A stretch of DNA of 64,000 bases from Methanosarcina barkeri str. Wiesmoor (GTDB lineage Archaea; Halobacteriota; Methanosarcinia; Methanosarcinales; Methanosarcinaceae), in the NCBI RefSeq assembly GCF_000969985.1, contig NZ_CP009526.1, positions 2,170,001 to 2,234,000 of the forward strand, in the 5' to 3' direction. The position numbers and the translations under genes are program-made. Below, piece by piece: positions 1-7,632 of the stretch. The notes under the pieces are model-generated. The model saw nothing but the letters and a program-made list of their open reading frames with translations. It did no database searches and was not told the origin of the DNA. Positions within the stretch are counted from its first letter, which is position 1. Every line of letters begins with the position of its first letter.

Positions 1-1
1 A

Positions 2-1108
2 GCAGGAGCTGAAGCAGTCCGGCTTTCAGCACTCGGAAGCGCAGGCTCGGTAGTTGCTTCTTTGATTTTTGTGTTGCCGTTTTCGCTTTTCTTTAAGGCC
101 ATTTATCCTTATGTTGAAGCACATATGGCATTGATTCTTATTTTAATCGTCTTTCTAATGCTTGCAAGTGAAAAAAGTGAAAGCGTTGAAGATTCAAAGG
201 AGACAAGTCCATTTGTAAAATATAAATACAAAGCTTTTGCCCTAGTTTTGTTTTTGATCACAGGCTTGCTTGGGCTCTTCGCTTTTGATAGGGAATCTCT
301 TATGGTTCCGGTTGTTAATTTTGGAGAGCCTTCTATACTCTTGCCCCTTCTGAGCGGGCTTTTCGGAGCGTCCCAGCTAATAATAAGCCTTCTTACAAGC
401 TCGGCAATTCCCGAAGAGTCCGTGTCAGCACTCAAGCTTTCTCGAAAACGAATTTTCAGAGGAATCCTTACAGGCAGTGCAGCAGGCTCGCTTGTGGCAT
501 GGCTGCCAGGCCTCTCATCAGCGATTGCAGCACTTCTTACAGGCCTTGTTGCAAAAGTCGATTTTGACAGGATTCCCCTTAAGAAAAAAACTTCCGAACC
601 CAATCTTGGAAAGTTAAAAACCTCTCTTTATTCTGACCCTTATGCCAGTAATCCTTCAACACTTGAGAGCTCGAAGGAATTCATAATTTCAAACTCCGGA
701 GTAAACACTTCGAATGCAATTTTCGGGTTGGTGGCTTTTGTGGTGATCGGAAGGACACGAAGTGGGGCAATGGTTGCAGTAGAAGATATTCTGGAGACAA
801 ATATACTTGATTTACCTGTACTGCTGCTCTTTTTTGCTGCTATGGTCTTAACTGCGCTGTTTTCATACTTTTCTACGATCTGGATAGGAAACAATGCCCA
901 TTTGTTCCTAAAGAAGGTTGATTACAGCAAACTTTGTTCAGGTGTCCTTATAGGACTCGGAGTAATGGTTTATCTTTTCACAGGACTTTTCGGGTTTTTC
1001 ATTTTTGTGATCTCGACTCCAATAGGCATGCTCTCCTCTTTTATGAATGTCAGGAAATCCCATGCAATGGGAGTCATCTTACTGCCTGTGATCCTGTACT
1101 TTTTGTAA
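2..1108 (+). CDS. TctA/DUF112-like membrane permease, 5' end outside window
   Basis: The reading frame is open from base 2, so the start lies upstream of the window and the visible part is about 368 residues. It is strongly hydrophobic with many predicted membrane helices, and a loop of type LPGLSSAIAALLTG resembles the Pro-Gly motif region of TctA-family (tripartite tricarboxylate transporter, DUF112) permeases. Archaeal members of this family usually stand alone without the TctB/TctC partners, and none are visible here. Substrate cannot be told from sequence. A TTG codon at 62 is a possible but unlikely internal start, because the upstream frame (GAEAVRLSALGSAGS...) also reads as membrane protein. 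Confidence 0.7.
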   Translation, partial: AGAEAVRLSALGSAGSVVASLIFVLPFSLFFKAIYPYVEAHMALILILIVFLMLASEKSESVEDSKETSPFVKYKYKAFALVLFLITGLLGLFAFDRESLMVPVVNFGEPSILLPLLSGLFGASQLIISLLTSSAIPEESVSALKLSRKRIFRGILTGSAAGSLVAWLPGLSSAIAALLTGLVAKVDFDRIPLKKKTSEPNLGKLKTSLYSDPYASNPSTLESSKEFIISNSGVNTSNAIFGLVAFVVIGRTRSGAMVAVEDILETNILDLPVLLLFFAAMVLTALFSYFSTIWIGNNAHLFLKKVDYSKLCSGVLIGLGVMVYLFTGLFGFFIFVISTPIGMLSSFMNVRKSHAMGVILLPVILYFL

Positions 1109-1521
1109 AAAAAGCAGCTTTTTTAATTGTATATCAAGCAATATTTATGTGCTTAAAAATACGGATCCAGGGATATATTGATCCAGATCAATAGCTCTTT
1201 TTCAATCCTATAACGTATAAAAATATAAAACTTAAAATGTATTGGACTGAAAATGTACATGGAGTAAAAAGCACTTGATATAAAGAAGAAAATAATAAAA
1301 CAATCAGCAAGAAAGCAAAAAAGGTAAAACCAGGCAATAAACGCAAAAAAATAATGTTAAACAGTCGACTGCGACTTGTTTGAATTGAAAGAAAGTCGAG
1401 TCCGAATAGAACAGGAAATTCCTGATGAAATTGAAAATTTTTAGTAAAGTATAAAATTTCGAATAAGGCGGAATAGATCGAATAAAATTGAAATAAATAA
1501 CCAGAAGGGGTATCCAGGAAT

Positions 1522-2034
1522 ATGGAAGTAAAACTTGAACAACGTTTAACTGAACTCAGGGCAGAATACGAGTCAGGGCAGAAAATCCTAAAAGACATTG
1601 AATTAAAGCTTGCAGAACTTGAAGACCGAAAAAAAAATCTGAAAGAGACCCTCCTTCGCATTAGCGGGGCAATTGAATTGCTCGAAGAAGTGCTGGAAGA
1701 AAAAGAAGGCGCGGAAGTGCCAGAAACCACGGTAGAGCCCGGAACTGCCACAGAAAATGTAGAAGTTCCTAATGTTATAAAAAAGCCCCTTGAGAAAGCC
1801 ATTAAAATTCTGGAAGAAGCCGGGTTTAAAGCAGGAGAGATTATCGAACAAAAGACGGTTTTACCCATCGGGGTTATGGCTGGAGATATTCTCAAACAGG
1901 AACCGAAACCCGGCACGAAATCCCCTGCCGGATCATCCGTAAAACTTGTAGTTGCGGTAAAAGGCAAGTTTTTGCCACCTGAGAAAAACTCACTATGCGA
2001 CGTTTTTTCCGACGCATTTTCCGACCGCACTTGA
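1522..2034 (+). CDS. Coiled-coil protein with a C-terminal PASTA domain
   Basis: 170 residues. Residues 1-65 are a charged, heptad-like helix (Glu/Leu/Lys-rich), predicted coiled coil. Residues about 78-150 form one PASTA domain: VPNVIKKPLEKAIKILEEAG, then GDILKQEPKPGTKSPAGSSV. PASTA domains are best known from bacterial penicillin-binding proteins and PASTA kinases, where they bind cell-wall fragments or dimerise. Methanosarcina has no murein, so another ligand or a structural role is likely. There is no signal peptide or membrane helix, so the protein should be cytosolic. The last about 15 residues are unlike PASTA. The ATG start follows a weak purine stretch. Confidence 0.75.
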   Translation: MEVKLEQRLTELRAEYESGQKILKDIELKLAELEDRKKNLKETLLRISGAIELLEEVLEEKEGAEVPETTVEPGTATENVEVPNVIKKPLEKAIKILEEAGFKAGEIIEQKTVLPIGVMAGDILKQEPKPGTKSPAGSSVKLVVAVKGKFLPPEKNSLCDVFSDAFSDRT

Positions 2035-2137
2035 ACAAGGTAAAGGAGGGTTTAAAACGGAGGTTTACTCTTCCAAAATAAAGATTTCCCTGAACGAACT
2101 TCGGGAACACTGCAGGGCAGCAATTTCAGCCTTTTCT

Positions 2138-3469
2138 GTGATTGAGCATTCCGGAAGTCAGGCGTCCCAGAAGATCTGCCTGGAAAAATTCCTCAACGAG
2201 TGCCAGGGCGCTTCAATGGTCTTATGGCACAAAAAGGATAGAAAACTCGGAAAACACCTCAGATCTGTGCTTTCAGTCTCGAATAATTCACCTCTTTCCC
2301 CAGCAGCCTTTTCCGGGTTCAAAGCCGTGATTAAAGGAATAGAGAAAGAGAGAATAGCTGGAGTAGGAAAAACTGAAGGAATAAAGAATGAGAAGACGGC
2401 AGGAGTAGGAAAAACTGAAGGAATTGAGAAAGAGAGAATAGCTGGAGTAGGAAAAACCGAAGGAATAGAGAATACTGAAGGAACAGAAAAAGCTGGGGAA
2501 ATAAAGAATAATGAAAAAATAAAAAAAGCTGAAGAAACAGAAAATATTCTAGAAATTGAAAAGACTTTCAGGAACAAAAAAAAGCAAGGTGTATCGAAAG
2601 GAGATGTCGATAAAGAGAACTCGACAGCTTTTTTATATAATACGGAAGCAAAAAAACTTACTTTTCATGGAAATATCTATGAAATCCTGCCTCTTTTCCT
2701 GAATGTAAGGAACCTTTACGCCTCCTTGCCCTTTTTCGAAGAACTTCAGGCCTGCGCTGAAAGGCTTGAGAAGGATCCCCAGGATGCCACAGCTCTCTTT
2801 CAGAAAGCCGTACTCATGTATAAGGCCAGGCGGTTTGAAACTGCCCTGCAGCTTACTGCAAAAGTTCTGAAAATTATTCCTGACGATCACAGAGTCTGGT
2901 ATAACAGAGGCGTCATTCTCTCGGAAATGGGCCGGCTTGAAGAAGCGATTGCAGCTTATGACAGGACAATTGAGCTTGAACCGGCTTTTGAAATTGCCTG
3001 GGACAATAAAGGAGTTGTGCTTGCAAGGCTTGGCAGGTTTGAAGAAGCCCTCGAAATCTACGATAAAATTCTTCAGAAGTTTCCAGAATATGCTGAAGCC
3101 TGGGCAGGAAAAGGCTCCATATTTTTGGCTCTCGACAGAGAAGAAGAAGCTCTTGAAGCTTACAGTTCAGCCCTTCGAATCAGGCCTGAATACCTTGAGG
3201 CACTTACTTCGACCGGAAGCTTGCTTTCCAGACTAGGCAGGTACGAAGAATCCCTGAAGATTTACGATAAGGCGCTTCAGCTTGTCCCTAAAGATCCCCG
3301 CCTTTTGGCAGCAAAGGGTTTTGTTCTTTCCGAAATGGGTAAACAGGAGGAAGCACTGGAAAACTGTAATCGAGCCCTGGAATTGCAACCTGGCTTCGTT
3401 CCTGCGCTTGAAATAAAAGTAAGAATACTTTCAGAAATCGGAAGACAGAAGAATAAAACCTCTCAGTAA
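2138..3469 (+). CDS. TPR-repeat protein with Glu/Lys-rich internal repeats
   Basis: 443 residues from the first GTG. The C-terminal 230 residues are a run of tetratricopeptide repeats (34-residue periodicity, e.g. AWDNKGVVLARLGRFEEALE), a protein-protein interaction scaffold. Before it, residues about 65-150 hold imperfect copies of EKERIAGVGKTEGI and a long Glu/Lys/Ile-rich stretch. The start is uncertain. The frame stays open and protein-like for about 35 codons upstream (NELREHCRAAISAFSVIEH), and a ribosome-binding-like AAGGAGGG lies at 2043-2050, but no ATG/GTG/TTG follows it in frame. Either a non-standard start is used or the 5' end is damaged. It lies about 100 bp behind the PASTA gene and is probably co-transcribed with it. 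Confidence 0.75.
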   Translation: MIEHSGSQASQKICLEKFLNECQGASMVLWHKKDRKLGKHLRSVLSVSNNSPLSPAAFSGFKAVIKGIEKERIAGVGKTEGIKNEKTAGVGKTEGIEKERIAGVGKTEGIENTEGTEKAGEIKNNEKIKKAEETENILEIEKTFRNKKKQGVSKGDVDKENSTAFLYNTEAKKLTFHGNIYEILPLFLNVRNLYASLPFFEELQACAERLEKDPQDATALFQKAVLMYKARRFETALQLTAKVLKIIPDDHRVWYNRGVILSEMGRLEEAIAAYDRTIELEPAFEIAWDNKGVVLARLGRFEEALEIYDKILQKFPEYAEAWAGKGSIFLALDREEEALEAYSSALRIRPEYLEALTSTGSLLSRLGRYEESLKIYDKALQLVPKDPRLLAAKGFVLSEMGKQEEALENCNRALELQPGFVPALEIKVRILSEIGRQKNKTSQ

Positions 3470-3512
3470 TTTCTTTTTTCATATTTTCCTCTAGTCTTTA
3501 GAACAAGAACTA

Positions 3513-3761
3513 TTGGAATACAGGTTATTAAATATATTTTACAATCGTGAAAATGAAATTACATTTCTGAAAAAATTTCTATCTGAAGAACTTAACGTAA
3601 TTAATAATGAAAAAAAGCATCAAAAAGAGATTAAAAAAGCAAAAGAGGAATTTAATCAATATAGGTATAAATTAAAGCTGGAAAGGAGACGAAAGAAAAT
3701 CTTCCGTTTAATAGTCTTGAAAATGCAAAATATAACTTCAATAGATCAGTGTAAAATATAA
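3513..3761 (+). other. Small Lys/Arg-rich ORF, possibly a mobile-element remnant
   Basis: An 82-codon frame with a TTG start and no recognisable ribosome-binding site. The product is very basic and partly helical, and I recognise no family. It lies directly before a transposase tail, so it may be part of the same decayed insertion sequence, or chance. Confidence 0.2.
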
Positions 3762-3790
3762 GAACATATGATTACACGATCTAAAAACAA

Positions 3791-4042
3791 TTGTGGATGA
3801 TCAATAAACACTGGTCAAATCTTACTGTGTTCCATTATCTCCCTGGAGCTCCGTCGATAAATAACCCTATTGAAAGCTATTATTCAAAAAATCTAAAAAC
3901 GAATAACAAGAAGCAGTTTAAGACTGATAAAGGAATTGAAAATAAGATTAGACTTACTGAAATGAGAAGACTAAATTTACTCAAGAAACCAAAAAAGTCA
4001 TTTCTGGAATTGTTCAGATTACTTACTCCATTTAAGCTGTAG
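3791..4042 (+). pseudogene. C-terminal fragment of an IS transposase
   Basis: About 80 codons that read like the last part of DDE-type transposases common in Methanosarcina: a FHYLPGAPSINNPIESYY block followed by a basic segment with KKQFKTDKGIENK. The N-terminal catalytic part is absent, and no matching upstream frame with the first acidic residues is visible. It is therefore a decayed remnant, consistent with the miniature elements that follow. The assignment rests on remembered family motifs. Confidence 0.5.
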
Positions 4043-4250
4043 TAAGATATTTTGATAAACTTTTAATTTAAAAAGGAGTGGGGGAGTGGAGTATATCGAT
4101 TTTAGGTGAAAGATCCAGTAAAAATATCAAATGAATAAACAGATTTTTTGGCATCTTTGCCAAAGAACCTGTTTTTCAAGATCAGTGTAAATTTTTGAGA
4201 CCGTTAGCAGAGAAAAGTATGGGTTTAAGGAAGTAACAATAGGAGAAATC

Positions 4251-4340
4251 GCTAGTGTCGTGTCAATACTCAAGGATTCACCGATTCCGAATAATTACAA
4301 TCTATTTTATATGACATTTTGTGGTTGACTCGACACTAGC
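4251..4340. mobile_element. 90-bp miniature element with GCTAGTGTCG inverted ends
   Basis: The left end GCTAGTGTCGTGTCAA and the reverse complement of the right end GCTAGTGTCGAGTCAA match at 15 of 16 positions. There is no coding potential. The right end abuts and overlaps the next element (4336-4444), so the two are nested or inserted side by side at a CTAG. Confidence 0.65.
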
Positions 4341-4444
4341 GTCTTGAAAATTTAGTTATTGGTCACATGTTAACTCTGAATCGCTATATATTAATGAGAA
4401 TAGATCAAAAATTATGCCCAATAATTAAATTGCCAGGATACTAG
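4336..4444. mobile_element. 109-bp MITE, copy 1 of 2
   Basis: It begins and ends with CTAG and has inverted ends containing AAATTTAGTTATTGG. It is the near-identical reverse-orientation partner of 26701-26809, which has the same length. The ends resemble those of IS elements that target CTAG, so it is probably mobilised in trans. Confidence 0.7.
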
Positions 4445-4458
4445 ATTATGGAATTGTG

Positions 4459-4580
4459 TCTTTGCAGGCTAATTTTTAGATATTATTCTTTGCAGATTAA
4501 TTTTTAGATATTATTCTTTGCAGATTAATTTTTAGATATTATTCTTTGCAGATTAATTTTTAGATATTATTCTTTGCAAG
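4459..4580. repeat. 28-bp tandem repeat, about 4.3 copies
   Basis: A unit beginning TCTTTGCAGATTAATTTTTA repeats at 4459, 4487, 4515 and 4543, with a partial copy at 4571. It is AT-rich, has no spacers and no coding frame. Confidence 0.9.
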
Positions 4581-4723
4581 TTAGTTTTACTGAGTAACTT
4601 TGAGAGCAGAAGATAAAACTCCTCAATTTTAAGAATTCCTCAATTTCAAATTTAATTTTTGTGAATAATCAAAATTTATGGTTGGCTGGACAACCATTGA
4701 AATTTGACATTTTTCTATTGTTA

Positions 4724-4983
4724 CTAGTGCATCGATTCTCAAATAAATACATAATAAGAAAATAATCACAGCTTATGACGTAAATATTATTTTAAGGTCA
4801 GATGGAATTCTGTAACACGGAAAACACAGCCAATCGCAGAGTGATTCTATCTGTATATCACAACTACGGAAAACACGGAAAGCACGGAAGAATCACGCTT
4901 TTACTACTTATTTCCGTTTTTTCCATGCTTTCAGTGGTTTTCAAAGAATTTATTCCTGGCATACTTTGGAATCAATGCACTAG
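4724..4983. mobile_element. 260-bp MITE with CTAGTGCAT ends, copy 1 of 2
   Basis: It is bounded by CTAG and imperfect inverted ends (CTAGTGCATCGATTCT against CTAGTGCATTGATTCC). It is homologous along its length to 31979-32182, with shared internal blocks such as ACAGCTTATGACG and TTCTGTAACACGGAAAA. A short hydrophobic frame inside (4802-4990) is not considered a gene. Two CACGGAAA-type repeats lie in the middle. Confidence 0.7.
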
Positions 4984-5031
4984 ATTATAGAAAGTAAGCA
5001 TTACATGTTCTAGAGCGATACCATTAAGTAC

Positions 5032-5073
5032 ATGGAAAGTAAGCTTTCCATAAATGGAAAGCTTACTTTCCAT
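5032..5073. promoter_or_regulatory. Perfect 20-bp inverted repeat before the XRE gene (putative operator)
   Basis: Two 20-bp arms (5032-5051 and 5054-5073) are exact reverse complements separated by AA. Each arm is itself a palindrome, ATGGAAAG-N4-CTTTCCAT, giving four ATGGAAAG half-sites. The site ends 16 bp before the proposed TTG start of the XRE gene, an arrangement expected for autoregulation. A stem-loop in the RNA leader is the alternative. Confidence 0.6.
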
Positions 5074-5089
5074 TAGAGGAGATCCCAGT

Positions 5090-5293
5090 TTGAAAAATAG
5101 GCTGGAAATATTACGAAAACAAAAAGGAATCAAGCAGGAAGAACTCGCTGAAGCACTGGAAGTTTCCAGGCAAACAATAGGTTCTCTAGAAAACGGTAGA
5201 TATAACCCGTCTATCATTTTAGCTTTTAAACTTGCCAGATATTTCAACACTACAATTGAAGAAATTTTTATTTATGAGGAGGAAAAATGGTGA
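5090..5293 (+). CDS. XRE-family HTH transcriptional regulator
   Basis: A 67-residue HTH_3 domain with no extra sensor part: NRLEILRKQKGIKQEELAEA, SRQTIGSLENGRYNPSI and the usual ending FNTTIEEIF. I chose the TTG at 5090, with GAGGAG at 5076-5081 as ribosome-binding site, rather than the ATG at 5054. That ATG is part of the palindrome and would add 12 residues unlike the family. The gene overlaps the next by 7 bp. Small XRE regulators of this type are commonly paired with a small membrane protein gene and usually repress their own operon; that role is inferred. Confidence 0.85.
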   Translation: MKNRLEILRKQKGIKQEELAEALEVSRQTIGSLENGRYNPSIILAFKLARYFNTTIEEIFIYEEEKW

Positions 5294-5712
5294 AAATTAA
5301 CAGTCAAGTTAAAAATTATATATTAGTTGGGATAAGTGCAGGAATTATCATAGGGTGTTTATTTGCTATTAAATTATATGGCAGGGATATTCGGGTTATT
5401 ATTCCACTTGCAATAGCAGTACTGATATTCGGTCATTCAGTTGACAATATTTTAAAGCTTTTCGCAATGAAGGAATCCACAAAAGCGGAGAAACAACTCA
5501 AAATTGAAATGAAAGACGAAAGAAATACTCTCATCAGGGAAAAAGCTGGGTCCAAAACAAATGAATATATGCTATATCTAAATACTGTTATCGTATTTAT
5601 ATTGGGTTTCATGGGCGCAGAATTCTGGATGCTTTGTCTTTTCGGTTCTTTAATCCTGGCGCAGGGAGTTTTATCCATATTTTTATATAATTATTATGAC
5701 AACCGATATTGA
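5287..5712 (+). CDS. DUF2178 small membrane protein
   Basis: 141 residues with four predicted membrane helices (about 10-28, 37-55, 96-112 and 115-135). The central cytosolic stretch KDERNTLIREKAGSKTNEY is the hallmark of DUF2178. The start overlaps the XRE gene, indicating translational coupling. Function is unknown. Such XRE/DUF2178 pairs are frequent in archaea and firmicutes and may sense membrane or stress conditions (inference). The last residues, YDNRY, are followed by TGA. Confidence 0.8.
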   Translation: MVKINSQVKNYILVGISAGIIIGCLFAIKLYGRDIRVIIPLAIAVLIFGHSVDNILKLFAMKESTKAEKQLKIEMKDERNTLIREKAGSKTNEYMLYLNTVIVFILGFMGAEFWMLCLFGSLILAQGVLSIFLYNYYDNRY

Positions 5713-5868
5713 GATCTCAAATTTATCATTCCCGTTACGTGAAAATGCGCGGTTGTAACCTGTTATCTTAAACCGAATAAATAAGAAATTATCCGATGCC
5801 CTGTAAAAATGTAATTGTCAGATGTCTTGTACGAATTCATTTCATTCGTTGTTGGTTTCCCTCTATTT

Positions 5869-6108
5869 TTAAATTTTTTCTTTTTTAGAGATCTTACTTA
5901 AGGCTATAAAAAGGCTTGAGATGAATATTATGGCAAGGAATATTATGTTTACAGGGCTGGTTAAATCTGAATAATTATTCACAAAACCAGCAGTGAGAAC
6001 ATCAGTATTCCCAAGACGTAGTCCATAGTAAGCTCCTTCTATAATTAATGCTATAAGTGATACTAAAATGGCTATTAAAAAACTGCGTATTATAGTGTCA
6101 ACCTTCAT
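5869..6108 (-). CDS. Small two-helix membrane protein, unknown function
   Basis: 79 residues. Predicted membrane helices lie at about 9-28 and 53-71, separated by a polar loop (GLRLGNTDVLTAGFVNNYSD), with a basic C-terminus (SKKEKI). No family is recognised, and the ribosome-binding site before the ATG is weak. The amino-acid pattern (clean helices, charged tail) argues for a real gene, but conservation is not known. Confidence 0.45.
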   Translation of the reverse strand: MKVDTIIRSFLIAILVSLIALIIEGAYYGLRLGNTDVLTAGFVNNYSDLTSPVNIIFLAIIFISSLFIALSKISKKEKI

Positions 6109-6518
6109 TCTTGATCAGCTTTATAACTGCACACTGGAATATAAATAAGTTTATTTCAGCCAGGTACTCTACGGATTTATCTAAGGAGAGGGAAACTTCC
6201 ACGAACCGCAGAAAGTTAAGCTATACTTCTGTCACGTGCACTGTGTGGCTGGAACCGGCCGTATTCGATCAAAATACGAGCAAAAATTGGGCGCTGTAAT
6301 GGTCTAGTAGTAGAAATCAGCCATAATAGCTGGTTATTTTATTCACATCAATACTAAGCGAGAAAAGGTAACCGTAGAAATATGGAAAACGCTGAAGAAA
6401 GAAAACGCAAACAAAGATTCCTCATATGGCGATTCCTCATATGGCAATATATAAAAGAGAATTTTGAGTAAATCAAACGCAAATATTTAAGTTCAAAACT
6501 ATATTTTACTGATCTTTC
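6109..6518. other. Intergenic region without a recognised gene
   Basis: Moderately AT-rich spacer between divergently placed genes. It holds a 15-bp direct duplication (GATTCCTCATATGGC, about 6416-6446). The sequence just before 6519 (AAATATTTAAGTTC, about 6480-6493) could be a TATA box for the amidotransferase. I see no further gene. Confidence 0.4.
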
Positions 6519-7208
6519 ATGAACATCCACGTTATCCAGCACTCTTCCATAAATACCCTCGGCACCATTGAAGAGTATGCAAAAGATAAAAACTGCAGGC
6601 TTGCATCAACTCGCTTTTACGAAACTAAAAGCCCTCCAGAACTTGATTCTTTTGACCTTCTTATAATCATGGGTGGCTCGATTGGAGTTTACGACTATAA
6701 AGAAAATCCCTGGCTGAGAGATGAAAAGGCGTTTATCAAGCAGGCAATCGAAGCAGGAAAACCTATACTGGGAATCTGCCTCGGTGCACAATTGCTTGCC
6801 GATATCCTTGGGGCTCGCGTATATGAAAACAGGCACATGGAAATGGGCTGGTTTCCTGTAAGGGCATTTGGAGGTGAGAATAAGCCGGAATTTCTTGAAG
6901 GGCTGCCGGACGAGATCACAGTTTTTCACTGGCATTCCAGGACTTTTGACTTGCCGGTGGGAGCTGTTCAGCTTTTTGAAAGTGAAGGCTGTAAGAATCA
7001 GGCTTTTATCTACAATGGCAGGATTGTCGCGCTTCAATTTCATCCTGAAGTAAATGAAGAAAGAATTCTGAGTTTGATCAAGCGGTTTGGGGATGGGATG
7101 GCAAGTGGACTATTTGTGCAGAAAAGAAGGGAAATGATCGGGCAGAAAGAATATCTGGATGCTACAAAGGAATTTATGTTTTTGATTTTGAATAAATTAA
7201 AAAACTGA
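6519..7208 (+). CDS. Class I glutamine amidotransferase-like protein (GMP-synthase-type)
   Basis: 229 residues with a complete GATase1 catalytic triad. Cys87 is in the nucleophile elbow GICLGAQLL, and His175 and Glu177 are in LQFHPEVNE. MGGSIGVYD (about 51-59) is the oxyanion-side strand. FHWHS at 136-140 is typical of stand-alone GMP-synthase-like amidotransferases of the GuaA_N-like/YfeJ type. These hydrolyse glutamine or gamma-glutamyl compounds; the acceptor here is unknown. No synthetase domain or partner gene lies nearby, so it is not a canonical guaA. Length is normal for the stand-alone family. Confidence 0.85.
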   Translation: MNIHVIQHSSINTLGTIEEYAKDKNCRLASTRFYETKSPPELDSFDLLIIMGGSIGVYDYKENPWLRDEKAFIKQAIEAGKPILGICLGAQLLADILGARVYENRHMEMGWFPVRAFGGENKPEFLEGLPDEITVFHWHSRTFDLPVGAVQLFESEGCKNQAFIYNGRIVALQFHPEVNEERILSLIKRFGDGMASGLFVQKRREMIGQKEYLDATKEFMFLILNKLKN

Positions 7209-7323
7209 TTTAAAGAGTGTTGATATCCTCTTCAAATTGTATGGTTAAAAGCAGTAATGTCTTTTCGACCATCGAACAAATATAATACTTCTTCCATTTT
7301 CCTTTTCATATTTTGTAGTAAAT

Positions 7324-7503
7324 ATGGAACTCGAAGCTTTAAAACAAATGCTGTCTTTACTGGACATCAATCCAGATGAATTAGAGTCCATAATCACACA
7401 GATTCATAAAACAAAAACTTTATATGCAAATTTTACGTACTTCTTCCAGACAGCGTTGTACATAGATGGACATCATCTTTTCCGTGACGTAAAATCGCGG
7501 TAA
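7324..7503 (+). CDS. Small ORF, 59 residues, unknown
   Basis: ATG at 7324 to TAA at 7501. The product starts MELEALKQMLSLLDINPDEL, which has a well-formed amphipathic helix followed by an acidic turn, and the composition is protein-like. The region upstream, ATATTTTGTAGTAAAT, is AT-rich, with no clear ribosome-binding site. I recognise no family. It could be a small conserved archaeal protein. Confidence 0.4.
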   Translation: MELEALKQMLSLLDINPDELESIITQIHKTKTLYANFTYFFQTALYIDGHHLFRDVKSR

Positions 7504-7632
7504 AACCCTTAAAACAGATTTTCGAATTCTCAAAATAATTTTAATAAATAGCTTGAGAATTCAAATTCTTTTCAACTTTAATTGTTTCCTTCTAGATTTA
7601 TCAAAATGTTAAAATATTACCCTAAATTCGAG

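Noticed and set aside
1188-2030. 280-codon Ser/Phe-rich minus-strand frame
   Set aside because: Opposite to the coiled-coil/PASTA gene; Ser/Phe-rich composition is typical for the shadow of Lys/Glu-rich coding DNA.
4802-4990. 62-codon hydrophobic frame
   Set aside because: It lies inside a MITE and the homologous copy at 31979-32182 does not keep the frame.
5054-5089. ATG at 5054 as start of the XRE gene
   Set aside because: It is part of the perfect palindrome and lacks a ribosome-binding site; TTG 5090 has GAGGAG at good spacing and matches the family's N-terminus.
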